Positions 46,814-57,337 are shown, counted from the stretch's first letter. The stretch: 64,000 nucleotides of DNA from Metabacillus indicus LMG 22858 (GCF_000708755.2 NZ_JGVU02000002.1:372001-436000), one strand, 5' to 3'. The notes: generated by a model not told the origin, from the letters alone. Numbers and translations are program-made.

Positions 46814-46929
46814 TAGAATTACCTTTTAGTTTCCCTGTTTTTCTTTGTTAAAACGGCATATTGAGATATTTATGACCCTCGCTTGCTTTCTTTCATACTT
46901 TGATAAAAAGCTTGAAAGGAAGCGGCCTT

Positions 46930-47313
46930 ATGAAGGAAATAATTGTTCGGGAGCCTCTGCCTGTTCCCCATGCTCACTTTTATCAGGGAGTGACAGAGGA
47001 ACAGGAAGGTCACACGCATGCCCTGCTTGGATTTTCTAAACCTCTCAACGGCACGTCATTTGACAGGCATTACCACTATGTAGAAGGGGTTACGACGTTT
47101 GACAACAATCATTATCATCGCTTTTATGTAAAGACCGGACCGCCCATTCCGATGCTTGACGGCACACACTATCATCTGTTTGAAGGGAAAAGTTACAGAA
47201 ACTACACAGAAGCAGAGCCGACTCAGTTTGGAGGGGTTGTATACTCTCCGCAGCAGAAAAAGGTTCATCAGCATTTGTTCAGCGGAAGAACGAGCGGCCC
47301 GATCGGATATTAA
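46930..47313 (+). CDS. ymaF: YmaF family His-rich protein
   Basis: 127 residues with regularly spaced histidine pairs (PHAHFYQG, GHTHALLGF, HYHYVEGVTTF, NNHYHRFYV, THYHLFEG, VHQHLF), suggesting metal binding, which is inference. ATG 46930 is 7 bases after AAAGGAAG; the upstream in-frame ATG 46900 lacks a ribosome site. Directly before miaA as in B. subtilis. Function unknown. Confidence 0.85.
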   Translation: MKEIIVREPLPVPHAHFYQGVTEEQEGHTHALLGFSKPLNGTSFDRHYHYVEGVTTFDNNHYHRFYVKTGPPIPMLDGTHYHLFEGKSYRNYTEAEPTQFGGVVYSPQQKKVHQHLFSGRTSGPIGY

Positions 47314-47385
47314 TCCATTCAGGCCGTTTGAGGGGGCTGATATCTGGAAATAATAAACTGGTATTCAATGATTTAAAGTGATAAG

Positions 47386-48369
47386 ATGTTGAAAAGCGGA
47401 TATAAAGCAAGAAAGTGTGATTACAGGTTGAAGAAAGAAAAACTGCTCGTGATAATTGGACCGACCGCGGTCGGGAAAACAAAGTTGAGCATTGAACTTG
47501 CCAAAAGGCTGAACAGTGAAATTATAAGCGGGGACAGCATGCAGATCTACCGCGGGATGGATATTGGGACGGCAAAAGCTGCACCGGATGAAATGGATGG
47601 AGTGCACCATCACCTGATCGATATTAAAGATCCTGATGAGTCGTTTTCCGCCGCAGAATTTCAGGAATTAGCACGTCCACTTATCACAGATATTCACTCA
47701 AGAGGCAAGTTTCCGATCATTGCCGGCGGGACAGGCATGTATATTCAGTCTGTTATCTATGATTATCAGTTTACAGAACAGGCATCGGATCCTGAGTACA
47801 GGCAGATGCTTGAAAAAGAAGCTGAAGCCAGAGGCAATGAATTCATACACAAGAAACTGTCTGATGCAGATCCGGAATCAGCTCAAAGGATTCATCCGAA
47901 TAATGTGAGGAGAGTCATCAGGGCTCTTGAAATCTTCCGCTGCACCGGCAAAACGATGACAGAGTTTTTAAACGAACAGGAGAAAGTGCTGCTTTACGAC
48001 CTTGTCATTGTCGGGTTAACGATGGAGCGAAGCGAGCTCTATGAACGGATTGATCACCGAGTTGATCTTATGATGGAGCAGGGGCTGCTGGCTGAGGCAA
48101 AACAGCTGCATGAGAATGGAATCCGGGACTGTCAGTCTGTACAGGCCATCGGTTATAAAGAGCTTTTCGCTTATTTTGACGGCAAGTCTTCTCTCGAAGA
48201 TGCAGTGGATCAGCTGAAACAGAACTCCCGCCGCTATGCGAAGCGCCAGCTTACATGGTTCCGCAACAAAATGGACGTGGAATGGTTTGATGTAAGCAGC
48301 CCGCATGATGCAAATGACAGATTCAATGAAATTTTCACTTATATAGCAGGAAAGCTTCAATTAAGCTAG
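47386..48369 (+). CDS. miaA: tRNA dimethylallyltransferase
   Basis: Adds the dimethylallyl group to A37 of tRNAs, the substrate later used by MiaB in this window. IIGPTAVGKT is the P-loop, SGDSMQIYRGMDIGTAK the tRNA/isoprenoid-binding block. ATG 47386 gives 327 residues, about a dozen longer than B. subtilis MiaA; TTG 47428 would give the usual N-terminus (KKEKLLVIIGPT), but neither has a good ribosome site, so the start is open. Confidence 0.94.
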   Translation: MLKSGYKARKCDYRLKKEKLLVIIGPTAVGKTKLSIELAKRLNSEIISGDSMQIYRGMDIGTAKAAPDEMDGVHHHLIDIKDPDESFSAAEFQELARPLITDIHSRGKFPIIAGGTGMYIQSVIYDYQFTEQASDPEYRQMLEKEAEARGNEFIHKKLSDADPESAQRIHPNNVRRVIRALEIFRCTGKTMTEFLNEQEKVLLYDLVIVGLTMERSELYERIDHRVDLMMEQGLLAEAKQLHENGIRDCQSVQAIGYKELFAYFDGKSSLEDAVDQLKQNSRRYAKRQLTWFRNKMDVEWFDVSSPHDANDRFNEIFTYIAGKLQLS

Positions 48370-48405
48370 AATACATAAAACATAGAGAAAAGAGGAGGAC
48401 GAAAC

Positions 48406-48630
48406 ATGAAACAAACAGTCAATATCCAAGACCAATTTTTAAACTCAATGCGCAAAGAAAGTACATTTGTAACGGTGTACCTTCTGAACGGATTTCAGCT
48501 CAGAGGCCTTGTTAAAGGATTTGACAACTTTACAGTCCTGCTGGAAACAGAAGGCAAGCAGCAGCTGATTTTCAAACATGCGATTTCAACGTTTGCGCCT
48601 CAGAAACATGTTTCCCTTGAAATAGAATAG
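48406..48630 (+). CDS. hfq: RNA chaperone Hfq
   Basis: 74-residue Sm-like hexameric RNA chaperone. [20 protein letters not shown] and FLNGFQLRG (Sm1) with KHAISTFAP (Sm2) are typical. AGAGGAGGAC lies before the ATG. 36 bp behind miaA, with its own strong terminator. The B. subtilis genes nrdIEF, ymaB and cwlC that follow hfq there are absent here. Confidence 0.96.
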   Translation: MKQTVNIQDQFLNSMRKESTFVTVYLLNGFQLRGLVKGFDNFTVLLETEGKQQLIFKHAISTFAPQKHVSLEIE

Positions 48631-48635
48631 TCAGT

Positions 48636-48671
48636 TAAAATCAGCCTTCATATGCGGAGGCTGATTTTTTA
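48636..48671 (+). terminator. Terminator after hfq
   Basis: AAAATCAGCC / GGCTGATTTT stem with a 12-base loop and T6 run. Confidence 0.9.
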
Positions 48672-48856
48672 TTTGTCTTGTTTCAAAGAGTCTGCTGATG
48701 ATCAGGAAATGGATTTATTTCTCGGGAAAGCGCAGAATCCATCAATATTCAGCAATATTCTCTCCGCGGAAAAATAATTTCATCTTTTAGATAGGCATTT
48801 GTCACGATTTTGCCCCAAGCAACGTATAGTAATAAAAGAATGTGAGGTGAACATCT

Positions 48857-49807
48857 TTGGATCAAGCAGTCACATTTAAAAACAACGGGCAAATTAATGT
48901 GATTCTTAGCGGCCAGAAAAAGGTCTATCATGAGCGAATCAGCGAAACAGCCACATATGAACTGAAAATCCCTAAAACAGAACCGCAGCATGCCATATTA
49001 AATGAAATTGAAGCAGAGCTGAATACGCTTGTAGGCATGGATGAACTGAAGCGGATGATTAAAGAAATTTATGCATGGATTTTTATTAATAAAAAGCGGG
49101 AAGAACAGGGGCTGAAAGCAGGAAAACAGTCTCTTCATATGATGTTCAAAGGAAATCCCGGCACAGGGAAAACAACAGTAGCCAGATTGATCGGGAAATT
49201 ATTTTTCCAGATGAATGTGCTCTCAAAAGGCCATTTAATTGAAGCGGAACGGGCGGATCTTGTGGGAGAATACATTGGACATACCGCACAGAAAACGCGG
49301 GATCTGATTAAAAAATCCCTTGGAGGCATTCTTTTTATAGATGAAGCCTATTCCCTTGCCCGCGGGGGAGAAAAGGACTTTGGGAAAGAAGCCATTGACA
49401 CTCTCGTTAAGCATATGGAAGATAAACAGCATGAATTTGTTCTCATATTGGCGGGCTATTCCAAGGAGATGGATCATTTTCTTTCATTAAATCCCGGCCT
49501 GCATTCCAGATTTCCGCTCGTGGTAGATTTTCCGGATTATTCTGTTGAACAGCTGATGGAAATCTCAAAGCGCATGATGAAGGAAAGAGAATATTCATTC
49601 AGCAAAGAGGCTGAATGGAAATTCCGCGAGCATCTGAATGACATGAAAACAAACCTTGCCCCGTCAAAATTCTCGAATGGCAGGTATGTCAGAAATATCA
49701 TTGAAAAATCCATCCGCTCCCAGGCGATGAGACTTCTAACAGCGAATCAATTGGGACGGGACGAACTTGTCACGATCTTGAGTCAGGATCTGGTGATTAA
49801 AGAATAA
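48857..49807 (+). CDS. spoVK: Stage V sporulation protein K (AAA+ CbxX family)
   Basis: 316-residue AAA+ ATPase needed for spore maturation in the mother cell. Walker A GNPGTGKT at 99-106, Walker B ILFIDEAYSLARGG. The start is TTG 48857, 7 bases after GAGGTG. Upstream at about 48800-48835 a sequence only loosely resembling a SigE promoter is present (-10-like CGTATAGT). Downstream a bidirectional terminator separates it from the convergent TRIC gene. Confidence 0.93.
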   Translation: MDQAVTFKNNGQINVILSGQKKVYHERISETATYELKIPKTEPQHAILNEIEAELNTLVGMDELKRMIKEIYAWIFINKKREEQGLKAGKQSLHMMFKGNPGTGKTTVARLIGKLFFQMNVLSKGHLIEAERADLVGEYIGHTAQKTRDLIKKSLGGILFIDEAYSLARGGEKDFGKEAIDTLVKHMEDKQHEFVLILAGYSKEMDHFLSLNPGLHSRFPLVVDFPDYSVEQLMEISKRMMKEREYSFSKEAEWKFREHLNDMKTNLAPSKFSNGRYVRNIIEKSIRSQAMRLLTANQLGRDELVTILSQDLVIKE

Positions 49808-49819
49808 ACATAAAGGACA

Positions 49820-49846
49820 AAAAAAGCCGCGGCTGCGGCTTTTTTC
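49820..49846. terminator. Bidirectional terminator between spoVK and the TRIC gene
   Basis: AAAAAGCCGC / GCGGCTTTTT with a GGCT loop; A-run and T-run on both sides. Confidence 0.93.
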
Positions 49847-50447
49847 AATGGTGGATGGAGCGGTTTGGAAGCTGCCATTTATTTGTATAGGAGAGAACTC
49901 TGCAAACAACGAGCAGAATAAATAGAGTATAAAGCTGAAAAGGTGACTGGGCCAGATCAAATCCGATAATAAGGCCTGCAAGGACAGCCCACACAGCATA
50001 AATTTCCGATCTCAGTACGAGCGGTTTTCTTCCGGCCAGCAAATCCCTGACAATACCGCCGCCGCTTCCTGTCAGTACTGCAGCCACAACAACCGCACTG
50101 ATCGGATGATTCATCTCAGCAGCATACAGCGCTCCTTGAATAGCGAATGCCGAAAGTCCGATCGCATCGGTGAAATTTCCCCACTTCTGCCAGTGTTTAA
50201 GCAGGTTGTTGGGGAATAAAAACACTGTCGTCATGGCAACAAGAGCGATCTGAAAGAGCGTCCCCTGCTCCCATAAAGCCGAAATCGGCACGCCGATGAG
50301 AAGATTTCTGATGGCTCCTCCTCCAAATGCGGTGACAATGCCAAGAATATACACCCCGAGAATATCATATTCCTCTTCCATCGCAACAATGGCGCCGCTC
50401 ACTGCAAATGCAATTGTGCCGATGATGCTTAATACTTCCCACGTCAT
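49845..50447 (-). CDS. TRIC-type (UPF0126, YvgT family) membrane channel protein
   Basis: 200 residues with about seven hydrophobic helices in two similar halves: AFAVSGAIVAMEEEYDILG with FGGGAIRNLLIG in the first, SAFAIQGALYA with GSGGGIVRDLLAG in the second. The GGG.(I/V)R(N/D)LL repeats are the signature of trimeric cation channels. Ion selectivity unproven. In B. subtilis the related gene is elsewhere, so its place between spoVK and hflX is a difference. AAAGGGG precedes the ATG. Confidence 0.88.
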   Translation of the reverse strand: MTWEVLSIIGTIAFAVSGAIVAMEEEYDILGVYILGIVTAFGGGAIRNLLIGVPISALWEQGTLFQIALVAMTTVFLFPNNLLKHWQKWGNFTDAIGLSAFAIQGALYAAEMNHPISAVVVAAVLTGSGGGIVRDLLAGRKPLVLRSEIYAVWAVLAGLIIGFDLAQSPFQLYTLFILLVVCRVLSYTNKWQLPNRSIHH

Positions 50448-50625
50448 ATATGTATCCCCTTTTTAGTAAATGTCAGATATCTTTAATTAGAAGCGGCTGC
50501 ATGAAAGCAGCCGTCTTGATTTTATATGCGTATCCGCTTTAATGCAATCCTTTTCTTTTAAAATAGTCTTCGAATCGTTCCTATGTGCGTAAAAACGTAA
50601 AGCATTAGTGGATTCTTTGTTTTTT

Positions 50626-50634
50626 TGGTATGAT
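50626..50634 (+). promoter_or_regulatory. Extended -10 of hflX
   Basis: TGGTATGAT: TATGAT at 50629-50634 with TG one base before, no good -35. Confidence 0.45.
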
Positions 50635-50671
50635 AAAGAAGCAAAATTATGAGTAAAAGGATGGTACCCGT

Positions 50672-51955
50672 TTGAAAGAGACAATGAATACCGGGAGTGA
50701 AAAAGTCATTCTGGTCGGCTGCCAGCTTCCCAAAACAGAAGATGAAGCGTTCAGTTATACAATGAGCGAGCTTGCTTCCCTTACTAAAACAGCGAACGGG
50801 GAAGTGCTCGTCCAGCTGTCGCAGAAGAGAGAGCGCATTCACCCGGCAACATACATAGGCAAAGGCAAAGTTGATGAACTGCTCGCTCTTTCAGAAGAGC
50901 TTGAGCCCGACTTAATTATATTTAATGATGAGCTTTCTCCAAGTCAGCAGCGCAATCTGTCGGCTGCCCTTGATGTGAAAATTATTGACCGCACACAGCT
51001 GATACTTGATATATTTGCGACGCGGGCAAAATCAAAAGAAGGCAAGCTTCAGGTGGAGCTTGCGCAGCTTCAGTATCTTTTGCCGAGGCTGAGCGGACAG
51101 GGAATCAATCTTTCAAGACAGGGCGGCGGAATCGGCACGAGGGGGCCGGGCGAAACGCAGCTTGAAACAGATAGAAGACATATTAGAACCCGCATACATG
51201 AAATTAAGATGCAGCTTGCTGCAATTGTCAGTCACCGGAACCGCTATCGTGAAAGAAGAAAGAAAAATCAGGCTTTCCAAGTAGCTCTGGTCGGCTACAC
51301 AAATGCCGGGAAATCGACACTGTTTAACCGTATTACAGACGCGGGGACCTTTGAAGAAGACCTTCTTTTTGCCACACTTGATCCGATGACAAGGAAGATG
51401 ACACTTCCATCGGGCTATCAGGCTCTTTTAACAGATACGGTAGGATTCATTCAGGATCTGCCGACAACGCTTGTTGCAGCGTTCCGCTCTACACTTGAAG
51501 AAGTAAAAGAGGCGGATTTGATTCTGCATGTTGTCGACAGTTCAAATGAAGACTACGTCAATCATGAAAAAACCGTCTATAAACTGCTGGAAGAACTCAA
51601 GGTCACGACGATTCCGGTCTTAACGGTATATAACAAGCAAGATAAGCAGTCGGCTGGCTTTGTTCCTTCACCGAAAGGCGAGCATGTGCTGATCAGCGCT
51701 TTTTCGGATGCGGATATTGCAAAACTGAAACAGAAGATCCAGTCGTTTTCAATGGAGCTGATGGAAGAATACAGCATTGATGTGCCTGCTTCAGAAGGCA
51801 AGCTTCTGGCTTTATTGAAAACAGAAACCATGGTAGGGCACTTTGCCTTTAATGAAGAAGAAAATCATTATGAAATACAGGGACACTTCCTGCCGGGACA
51901 TGCAGCTTCCGGCCAGATAGAGATGTATAAGAGAAAGGGAAACAAACATGTTTAA
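50672..51955 (+). CDS. hflX: Ribosome-associated GTPase HflX
   Basis: TRAFAC-class GTPase that rescues or splits ribosomes. The N-terminal HflX domain includes [15 protein letters not shown] and the glycine-rich [21 protein letters not shown]1 is [10 protein letters not shown]3 DTVGFI, G4 TVYNKQDK split before SAG. TTG 50672 has AAAGG 11 bases upstream; ATG 50684 is the alternative. Overlaps ynbB by 8 bp. Confidence 0.92.
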   Translation: MKETMNTGSEKVILVGCQLPKTEDEAFSYTMSELASLTKTANGEVLVQLSQKRERIHPATYIGKGKVDELLALSEELEPDLIIFNDELSPSQQRNLSAALDVKIIDRTQLILDIFATRAKSKEGKLQVELAQLQYLLPRLSGQGINLSRQGGGIGTRGPGETQLETDRRHIRTRIHEIKMQLAAIVSHRNRYRERRKKNQAFQVALVGYTNAGKSTLFNRITDAGTFEEDLLFATLDPMTRKMTLPSGYQALLTDTVGFIQDLPTTLVAAFRSTLEEVKEADLILHVVDSSNEDYVNHEKTVYKLLEELKVTTIPVLTVYNKQDKQSAGFVPSPKGEHVLISAFSDADIAKLKQKIQSFSMELMEEYSIDVPASEGKLLALLKTETMVGHFAFNEEENHYEIQGHFLPGHAASGQIEMYKRKGNKHV

Positions 51956-53216
51956 CCAATTGAAATACGGTGATAAGCTTGCGCAGCTTGCTGCACAGGC
52001 AGAAGAAAAAATCAGAGATACCCACAAAAAAATTGATGAACGAATGGAAATGAACCAGTTCCGGGTTCTTCAAAGCTACAGAGACCATAGAGTGAGCGAC
52101 TCACATTTTATCCCGACTACAGGATATGGGTATGATGACCATGGAAGGGATACGCTGGAACAGATTTATGCGGATGTTTTCGGCGGGGAGTCAGGGCTTG
52201 TAAGGCCGCAGATCATTTCAGGGACCCATGCCATTTCCATTGCCCTGTTCGGAGTGCTCCGTCCATTTGATGAACTTCTATATATAACGGGAAAGCCTTA
52301 TGATACCCTTGAAGAGATTGTGGGCATCAGAGGCAGCGGCACCGGTTCTCTAAGTGAATTTAAAATCGGCTACCGGGCTGTTGAACTGAAAGAAGACGGC
52401 GGCATAGATTATGATGCCGTCGGTGCTGCCATTACAGAAAAGACAAAGATGATCGGCATTCAGCGCTCAAAAGGATATGCGACAAGGCCATCTTATACTC
52501 TTGCAGAAATTAAGCAGATGATTGACTTTGCCAAATCCATTAAGCCTGATGTTGTTGTTTTTGTCGACAATTGCTACGGTGAATTTGTTGAAGAGCTTGA
52601 ACCTTGTCACGTCGGTGCCGATCTTATGGCTGGTTCGCTTATTAAAAATCCGGGCGGCGGACTTGCGAAAACAGGCGGTTATATCGTGGGGCGCAAGGAT
52701 CTGGTGGAAGCATGTTCCTACCGGATGACATCACCTGGTATTGGGGCTGAGGCAGGCGCGTCCCTCTACAGTCTTCAGGAAATGTATCAGGGATTCTTCC
52801 TTGCTCCTCACGTTGTTGCCCAATCTTTAAAAGGTGCAGTGTTTACGGCAGCGATGCTTGAACTTGCAGGGCTTAAAACAAACCCGTCCTGGGATGCAGT
52901 CCGCACAGACCTTATTCAATCTGTCCAGTTTGAGCAGTCTGATTTAATGGTTGCGTTCTGCCAGGCCATACAATATGCATCACCGGTCAATTCGCACGTG
53001 ACGCCATATCCGAGCTATATGCCGGGTTATGAGAACGATGTCATAATGGCTGCAGGAACTTTTGTACAGGGAGCAAGCATAGAACTTTCGGCAGACGGGC
53101 CGCTGCGTCCCCCGTATACAGCTTATGTGCAGGGCGGATTAACGTATTCTCATGTGAAAATTGCCATCTGTTCTGCTCTTGATCATCTTTTGGACAAGAA
53201 TTTAATTCGTCTGTAA
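51948..53216 (+). CDS. ynbB: PLP-dependent lyase-like protein (methionine gamma-lyase/aluminium-resistance family)
   Basis: 422 residues of the Cys/Met-metabolism PLP fold: [29 protein letters not shown] (Asp that contacts PLP) and [17 protein letters not shown] with the Schiff-base lysine. The start overlaps the hflX stop by 8 bp, with AGAAAGGGAA as ribosome site. Always found between hflX and glnR in Bacillus. The substrate is unproven. Confidence 0.9.
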   Translation: MFNQLKYGDKLAQLAAQAEEKIRDTHKKIDERMEMNQFRVLQSYRDHRVSDSHFIPTTGYGYDDHGRDTLEQIYADVFGGESGLVRPQIISGTHAISIALFGVLRPFDELLYITGKPYDTLEEIVGIRGSGTGSLSEFKIGYRAVELKEDGGIDYDAVGAAITEKTKMIGIQRSKGYATRPSYTLAEIKQMIDFAKSIKPDVVVFVDNCYGEFVEELEPCHVGADLMAGSLIKNPGGGLAKTGGYIVGRKDLVEACSYRMTSPGIGAEAGASLYSLQEMYQGFFLAPHVVAQSLKGAVFTAAMLELAGLKTNPSWDAVRTDLIQSVQFEQSDLMVAFCQAIQYASPVNSHVTPYPSYMPGYENDVIMAAGTFVQGASIELSADGPLRPPYTAYVQGGLTYSHVKIAICSALDHLLDKNLIRL

Positions 53217-53233
53217 TCCGATATTAATACAAA

Positions 53234-53284
53234 TGTCATTTTTCCTAACATAGTGTTGACACATTATATGACATGGAATATAAT
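53234..53284 (+). promoter_or_regulatory. glnRA promoter with two GlnR/TnrA operators
   Basis: TTGACA at 53256-53261, 17-bp spacer, TATAAT at 53279-53284, a perfect SigA promoter. Operator 1 at 53234-53250 is an exact TGTnA-N7-TnACA. Operator 2 at 53257-53273 (TGACA-CATTATA-TGACA) has one mismatch and overlaps the -35, 23 bp further on. Confidence 0.88.
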
Positions 53285-53314
53285 AAGATTAAGTTAAGAA
53301 AAGGAGGGAATACA

Positions 53315-53719
53315 ATGGGTGATACGATTCGACGCTCGATGCCCTTATTCCCGATCGGAATTGTCATGCAGCTGACAGAACTCTCTGCCAGGCAAATTCG
53401 ATATTATGAAGAAAACGGCTTGATTTTCCCTGCAAGAACAGAAGGGAACAGACGCCTATTTTCATTTAATGATGTAGATACGCTTCTTGAAATAAGAAGC
53501 CTTATCGAACAAGGCATTAACATGGCCGGCATCAAGCAGATTTTTTCTTCTAAGGATAAAAGTATGGAACGCGAAGAAGAAGGCCAGCCTAAAAAAGTGG
53601 AAAAACCGGATCTGACCGACGCTGAACTCAGAAAGCTGCTGAAAGCTGAACTGATGCAGGCCGGAAGGTTCCAGAGATCATCGCTCAGACAGGGTGACAT
53701 GTCTAGATTTTTCCATTAA
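53315..53719 (+). CDS. glnR: Glutamine synthetase repressor GlnR
   Basis: MerR-family repressor of glnRA and nitrogen genes, 134 residues. Winged helix with [17 protein letters not shown], and the C-terminal tail [10 protein letters not shown] by which feedback-inhibited glutamine synthetase relieves autoinhibition. ATG 53315 behind AAAAGGAGGG; an in-frame reading from 53273 includes the promoter and is wrong. Confidence 0.97.
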   Translation: MGDTIRRSMPLFPIGIVMQLTELSARQIRYYEENGLIFPARTEGNRRLFSFNDVDTLLEIRSLIEQGINMAGIKQIFSSKDKSMEREEEGQPKKVEKPDLTDAELRKLLKAELMQAGRFQRSSLRQGDMSRFFH

Positions 53720-53786
53720 TTAACGCAGCTTCACTTTATTTTTCACAATAAATATTACTTAGTATTGTTAGGAGAGGATTTTCACA

Positions 53787-55121
53787 ATGGCAAAGTATTC
53801 GAGAGAAGATATTGTACGCTTAGTACAAGAAGAAAACGTAAAATACATCAGACTGCAGTTCACGGACATCCTTGGAACAATCAAAAACGTAGAAATTCCT
53901 GCAAGCCAGCTTGAAAAAGCACTTGACAACAAATGCATGTTTGACGGATCTTCAATTGAAGGATTTGTCCGCATTGAAGAATCTGACATGTATCTGTATC
54001 CTGATCTTGATACGTTTGTTATTTTCCCTTGGACATCTGAAAAAGGCAAAGTTGCACGTTTCATCTGCGACATCTACAGCCCGGACGGCACACCATTTGA
54101 TGGAGATCCGCGCAACAACTTAAGACGTATGCTGAAAGAAATGGAAGACCTTGGATTCACTGACTTCAACCTTGGGCCTGAGCCGGAATTCTTCCTTTTC
54201 AAGCTTGACGAAAAAGGAGAACCAACTCTTGAGCTGAACGATCACGGCGGCTACTTCGACCTTGCTCCGACTGACCTTGGAGAAAACTGCAGACGTGACA
54301 TCGTGCTTGAGCTTGAAGAAATGGGCTTTGAAATTGAAGCATCTCACCATGAGGTAGCTCCTGGCCAGCATGAAATCGACTTCAAATATGCCGGTGCAGT
54401 AAAAGCTTGTGATGATATCCAAACATTCAAACTTGTTGTTAAAACAATTGCGCGCAAACACGGATTGCATGCTACATTCATGCCGAAGCCGCTGTTTGGA
54501 GTAAATGGATCTGGAATGCACATGAACCTCTCTCTTTTCAAAGACGGAGTGAACTCATTCTATGACAAAAACAGTGAACTTGAGCTGAGCGAAACAGCGA
54601 GACATTTCATTGCCGGCGTAATCAAGCATGCACCAAACTTTACAGCTGTTACGAATCCGACAGTTAACTCATATAAACGTCTAGTACCCGGCTACGAGGC
54701 ACCATGCTATGTTGCCTGGTCTGCACAAAACAGAAGCCCGCTTATCCGTATCCCTGCTTCACGCGGACTAAGCACACGCGTAGAAGTGCGCAGTGTTGAC
54801 CCTTCTGCAAACCCGTACCTTGCAATGAGCGTATTGCTTGCTGCTGGTCTTGACGGCATTAAAAACAAACTTGCTGCTCCAAAACCGATTGACCGCAACA
54901 TCTATGTCATGACGAAAGAAGAGCGTGTTGAGAATGGAATCGTAGATCTTCCTGCAACATTAGCACAGGCTCTTGATCTTCTGAAAACAGACGAAGTAAT
55001 CATCAACGCACTTGGCGAGCATTTGTTTGAGCATTTTGTAGAAGCGAAAGAAATCGAATGGGATATGTTCCGCACTCAAGTTCACCCATGGGAACGCGAG
55101 CAGTACATGTCTCAATACTAA
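53787..55121 (+). CDS. glnA: Glutamine synthetase (GSI-alpha)
   Basis: ATP-dependent ammonia assimilation enzyme, 444 residues, dodecameric, and signal transducer for GlnR and Tnr[10 protein letters not shown], the [11 protein letters not shown] metal site, [12 protein letters not shown] and the [17 protein letters not shown] loop are intact; no adenylylation-type insertion, as in Gram-positives. C-terminus [12 protein letters not shown] is the regulator-contact end. 67 bp behind glnR in one operon. Confidence 0.98.
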   Translation: MAKYSREDIVRLVQEENVKYIRLQFTDILGTIKNVEIPASQLEKALDNKCMFDGSSIEGFVRIEESDMYLYPDLDTFVIFPWTSEKGKVARFICDIYSPDGTPFDGDPRNNLRRMLKEMEDLGFTDFNLGPEPEFFLFKLDEKGEPTLELNDHGGYFDLAPTDLGENCRRDIVLELEEMGFEIEASHHEVAPGQHEIDFKYAGAVKACDDIQTFKLVVKTIARKHGLHATFMPKPLFGVNGSGMHMNLSLFKDGVNSFYDKNSELELSETARHFIAGVIKHAPNFTAVTNPTVNSYKRLVPGYEAPCYVAWSAQNRSPLIRIPASRGLSTRVEVRSVDPSANPYLAMSVLLAAGLDGIKNKLAAPKPIDRNIYVMTKEERVENGIVDLPATLAQALDLLKTDEVIINALGEHLFEHFVEAKEIEWDMFRTQVHPWEREQYMSQY

Positions 55122-55132
55122 GAATCACACTC

Positions 55133-55162
55133 AAAAACCTCAGCTGTCTGCTGAGGTTTTTT
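55133..55162 (+). terminator. Terminator of glnRA
   Basis: AACCTCAG / CTGAGGTT stem in an A5/T7 frame with a 7-base loop. Confidence 0.93.
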
Positions 55163-55178
55163 TGCACAATCAAGCTTT

Positions 55179-56621
55179 TTAGTCAATTCCATCTGATTTT
55201 CTTTTTTGAAGATAGTCCTTCAGCAGCCTCATTATGGCTATTACGGCAAGTATGGAACCAACTGCAATCCCGGATAAAGCGACCACGAGTGAAATGTATT
55301 CAAAAATAGAGTAATTTGCAAGCTTGTTCCAGCTTATGCTGCCTTTCCAGTCCTCAATGACAAGGTTCATGCCATAGATTCCGGAAATAACCGTATAAGT
55401 AGTAAGGATCAGCAGCAGGGAATTGTGGCGTTTGCTGGCCAGCTTCTCCTGGTTTTGATAAAGACTGTCCATCGTATTCTTCACTTCTTTATAGAGGGTC
55501 TCAATTTTGAACCTGTCTTTCATCATAACAGAAAGCTCCTGGCCTTCCGTTCTGCTGCTGATTTCTGAAAAGATATACTTAGCGGTGAAATTAGCAATCG
55601 AGCGGATCAGACCTTCCATTTTATCCTGTTTCTGATCAATGTAGAGCTGTGAATAGCTGTATGAAAGCTTTAGAAGAACAATTTTATAGAAAAGATGCAG
55701 GATGAGATTGTAGTAGAGCTGTCCAACCATTTCTTCCGCGGTCACGTTCTCCTGACCCACATCATTCGTAATTTTAGTGAATGTATGATCACTCACAACG
55801 TGAAAGCTGCCGGGTGACCACCTGTCGTAAATGTGATCCTTAAGATAGTGGTCTATATATGCGGAATTGCTTGCGGACATATACGGCCTGCCGTTTTGAT
55901 CATAGCCATTTATGTGGCCTATTCGAAAAAGAGTATCCGAAGAAATCTCTGCGTCCTTTTCTGTCAAAAGATAACTGCTGACAAACATTCTCTCGTCAAT
56001 AAAGTAGGGAAGGCTTCCAAGGTAAGTTGACTGGCTGTTTTCACTTTTTTCTATATACGGGACAACAGAGGGGCACAGCTCTTCAAAAATAAAATCCTGA
56101 ATCTTTTCGTAAGTGCCCTGTCCTGAATGAAGAACAGTTCCTTTTTCTTCTGTAATAAATGGTTCAAGAACCCTGAAGTGATCCATAAAATCGAGTGCAT
56201 CGCTCAGTGACCATGTATTGCTGTTTGATGTCAGCTCTGTCCTTATGGTGATCATTCCGACAGAAAAAGGGCATATATACAGATCGATTGAGTGGACATT
56301 GAAAGAATATTCATTTACAGCTGTACGAAGCGTGCATTTTCTGTCAAAGGATTTTGAGTATCGATTTATAGCCTTATCCTGATGCTGGTCCGGAAAGAGA
56401 ATCTGTTCTATGTACGGCATAAAATAATGTTTCAGGCGTTTATGGGGAAGACTTGTTTTCTCTCCGTAAAATTTTGTCTGCTGGGCGCTGCTGTTAATGC
56501 TGAAAAATTCAAATCCGTTCGCCTTAAGTTCATCAGTCAGCTGGGAGATGCAGTCGCTGCCCCATGAAAAAGGAAAAATAAATTGGGCATTCGCCCGCAG
56601 AATGGCCGGTTCTTTTGTCAT
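55179..56621 (-). CDS. CorA-like membrane protein with YGMN motif and unusual N-terminal domain
   Basis: 480 residues. The C-terminal about 85 have two transmembrane helices (about 397-416 and 441-467); the first ends in SGIYGMNLV with GMN at 417-419, the selectivity signature of CorA Mg/Co channels, preceded by a long helix as in CorA. The first 330 residues resemble nothing I know. A cation transporter or scaffold of the CorA superfamily is the best reading. ATG 56621 has AGAGGG 5 bases upstream. Lies between glnA and lexA, a variable spot. Confidence 0.65.
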   Translation of the reverse strand: MTKEPAILRANAQFIFPFSWGSDCISQLTDELKANGFEFFSINSSAQQTKFYGEKTSLPHKRLKHYFMPYIEQILFPDQHQDKAINRYSKSFDRKCTLRTAVNEYSFNVHSIDLYICPFSVGMITIRTELTSNSNTWSLSDALDFMDHFRVLEPFITEEKGTVLHSGQGTYEKIQDFIFEELCPSVVPYIEKSENSQSTYLGSLPYFIDERMFVSSYLLTEKDAEISSDTLFRIGHINGYDQNGRPYMSASNSAYIDHYLKDHIYDRWSPGSFHVVSDHTFTKITNDVGQENVTAEEMVGQLYYNLILHLFYKIVLLKLSYSYSQLYIDQKQDKMEGLIRSIANFTAKYIFSEISSRTEGQELSVMMKDRFKIETLYKEVKNTMDSLYQNQEKLASKRHNSLLLILTTYTVISGIYGMNLVIEDWKGSISWNKLANYSIFEYISLVVALSGIAVGSILAVIAIMRLLKDYLQKRKSDGID

Positions 56622-56684
56622 AGGCACCCTCTCATCTTTTTTTCATTATTATGTTCCCCTGAGAGAAGGCTGCAAAACAGGCAA

Positions 56685-56717
56685 ATAAAAAAACTTTGCC
56701 TGTAAAAGCAAAGTTTT
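56685..56717. terminator. Terminator after lexA (minus strand)
   Basis: AAAAACTTTGC / GCAAAGTTTTT with an 8-base loop; serves lexA. Confidence 0.85.
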
Positions 56718-57337
56718 TAGTGTATGTTTCTATAAACTCCAACAACTTTTCCCAGGATGACAACATGTCTGAGAATAATCGGTTCAAGTGTAGAGTTTTC
56801 CGGCTGAAGGCGCACGTAATCTTTCTCTTTGAAAAAACGTTTGACAGTTGCCTCATCATCCTCTGTCATGGCAACAACGATATCCCCGTTGTTTGCAGTG
56901 TTCTGCTGTTTGACAATAACCATGTCCCCGTCAAGAATACCGGCTTCAATCATACTGTCTCCCATAATCTCGAGCATGAAGATCTGATCATCGGATGCGG
57001 CGAACGTATCTGGAAGAGGAAAATATTCCTCGACGTTTTCAATGGCTGTGATCGGGGAACCGGCTGTTACTTTCCCGATTACAGGAACGTTAATCACGCT
57101 TGAACGCGGAATCATCGCTGTCTCATCTTCTAATATTTCGATCGCTCTCGGCTTTGTCGGATCCCGTCTGATCAGCCCTTTGCTTTCAAGCCTGGCAAGA
57201 TGGCCGTGCACAGTTGAGCTCGAAGCAAGGCCCACTGCTTCGCCGATCTCACGGACTGATGGCGGATATCCTTTCTTTTGTACTTCAAGCTTAATAAAAG
57301 TGAGGATATCCTGCTGCCTCTTTGAAAGTTTTGTCAT
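56717..57337 (-). CDS. lexA: LexA repressor
   Basis: SOS repressor of 206 residues. N-terminal winged helix with [20 protein letters not shown], cleavage site Ala-Gly in GKVTAGSP, Ser in MGDSMIEAG and Lys in ATVKRFF forming the self-cleavage dyad. ATG 57337 is behind GAGGTGG; the GTG three codons earlier lies inside that ribosome site. Divergent from yneA with three LexA boxes between. Confidence 0.97.
   Translation of the reverse strand: MTKLSKRQQDILTFIKLEVQKKGYPPSVREIGEAVGLASSSTVHGHLARLESKGLIRRDPTKPRAIEILEDETAMIPRSSVINVPVIGKVTAGSPITAIENVEEYFPLPDTFAASDDQIFMLEIMGDSMIEAGILDGDMVIVKQQNTANNGDIVVAMTEDDEATVKRFFKEKDYVRLQPENSTLEPIILRHVVILGKVVGVYRNIH

Noticed and set aside
48800-48835. SigE promoter of spoVK
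   Set aside because: Only loose matches to the -35 and -10 boxes; too weak to list as a feature.
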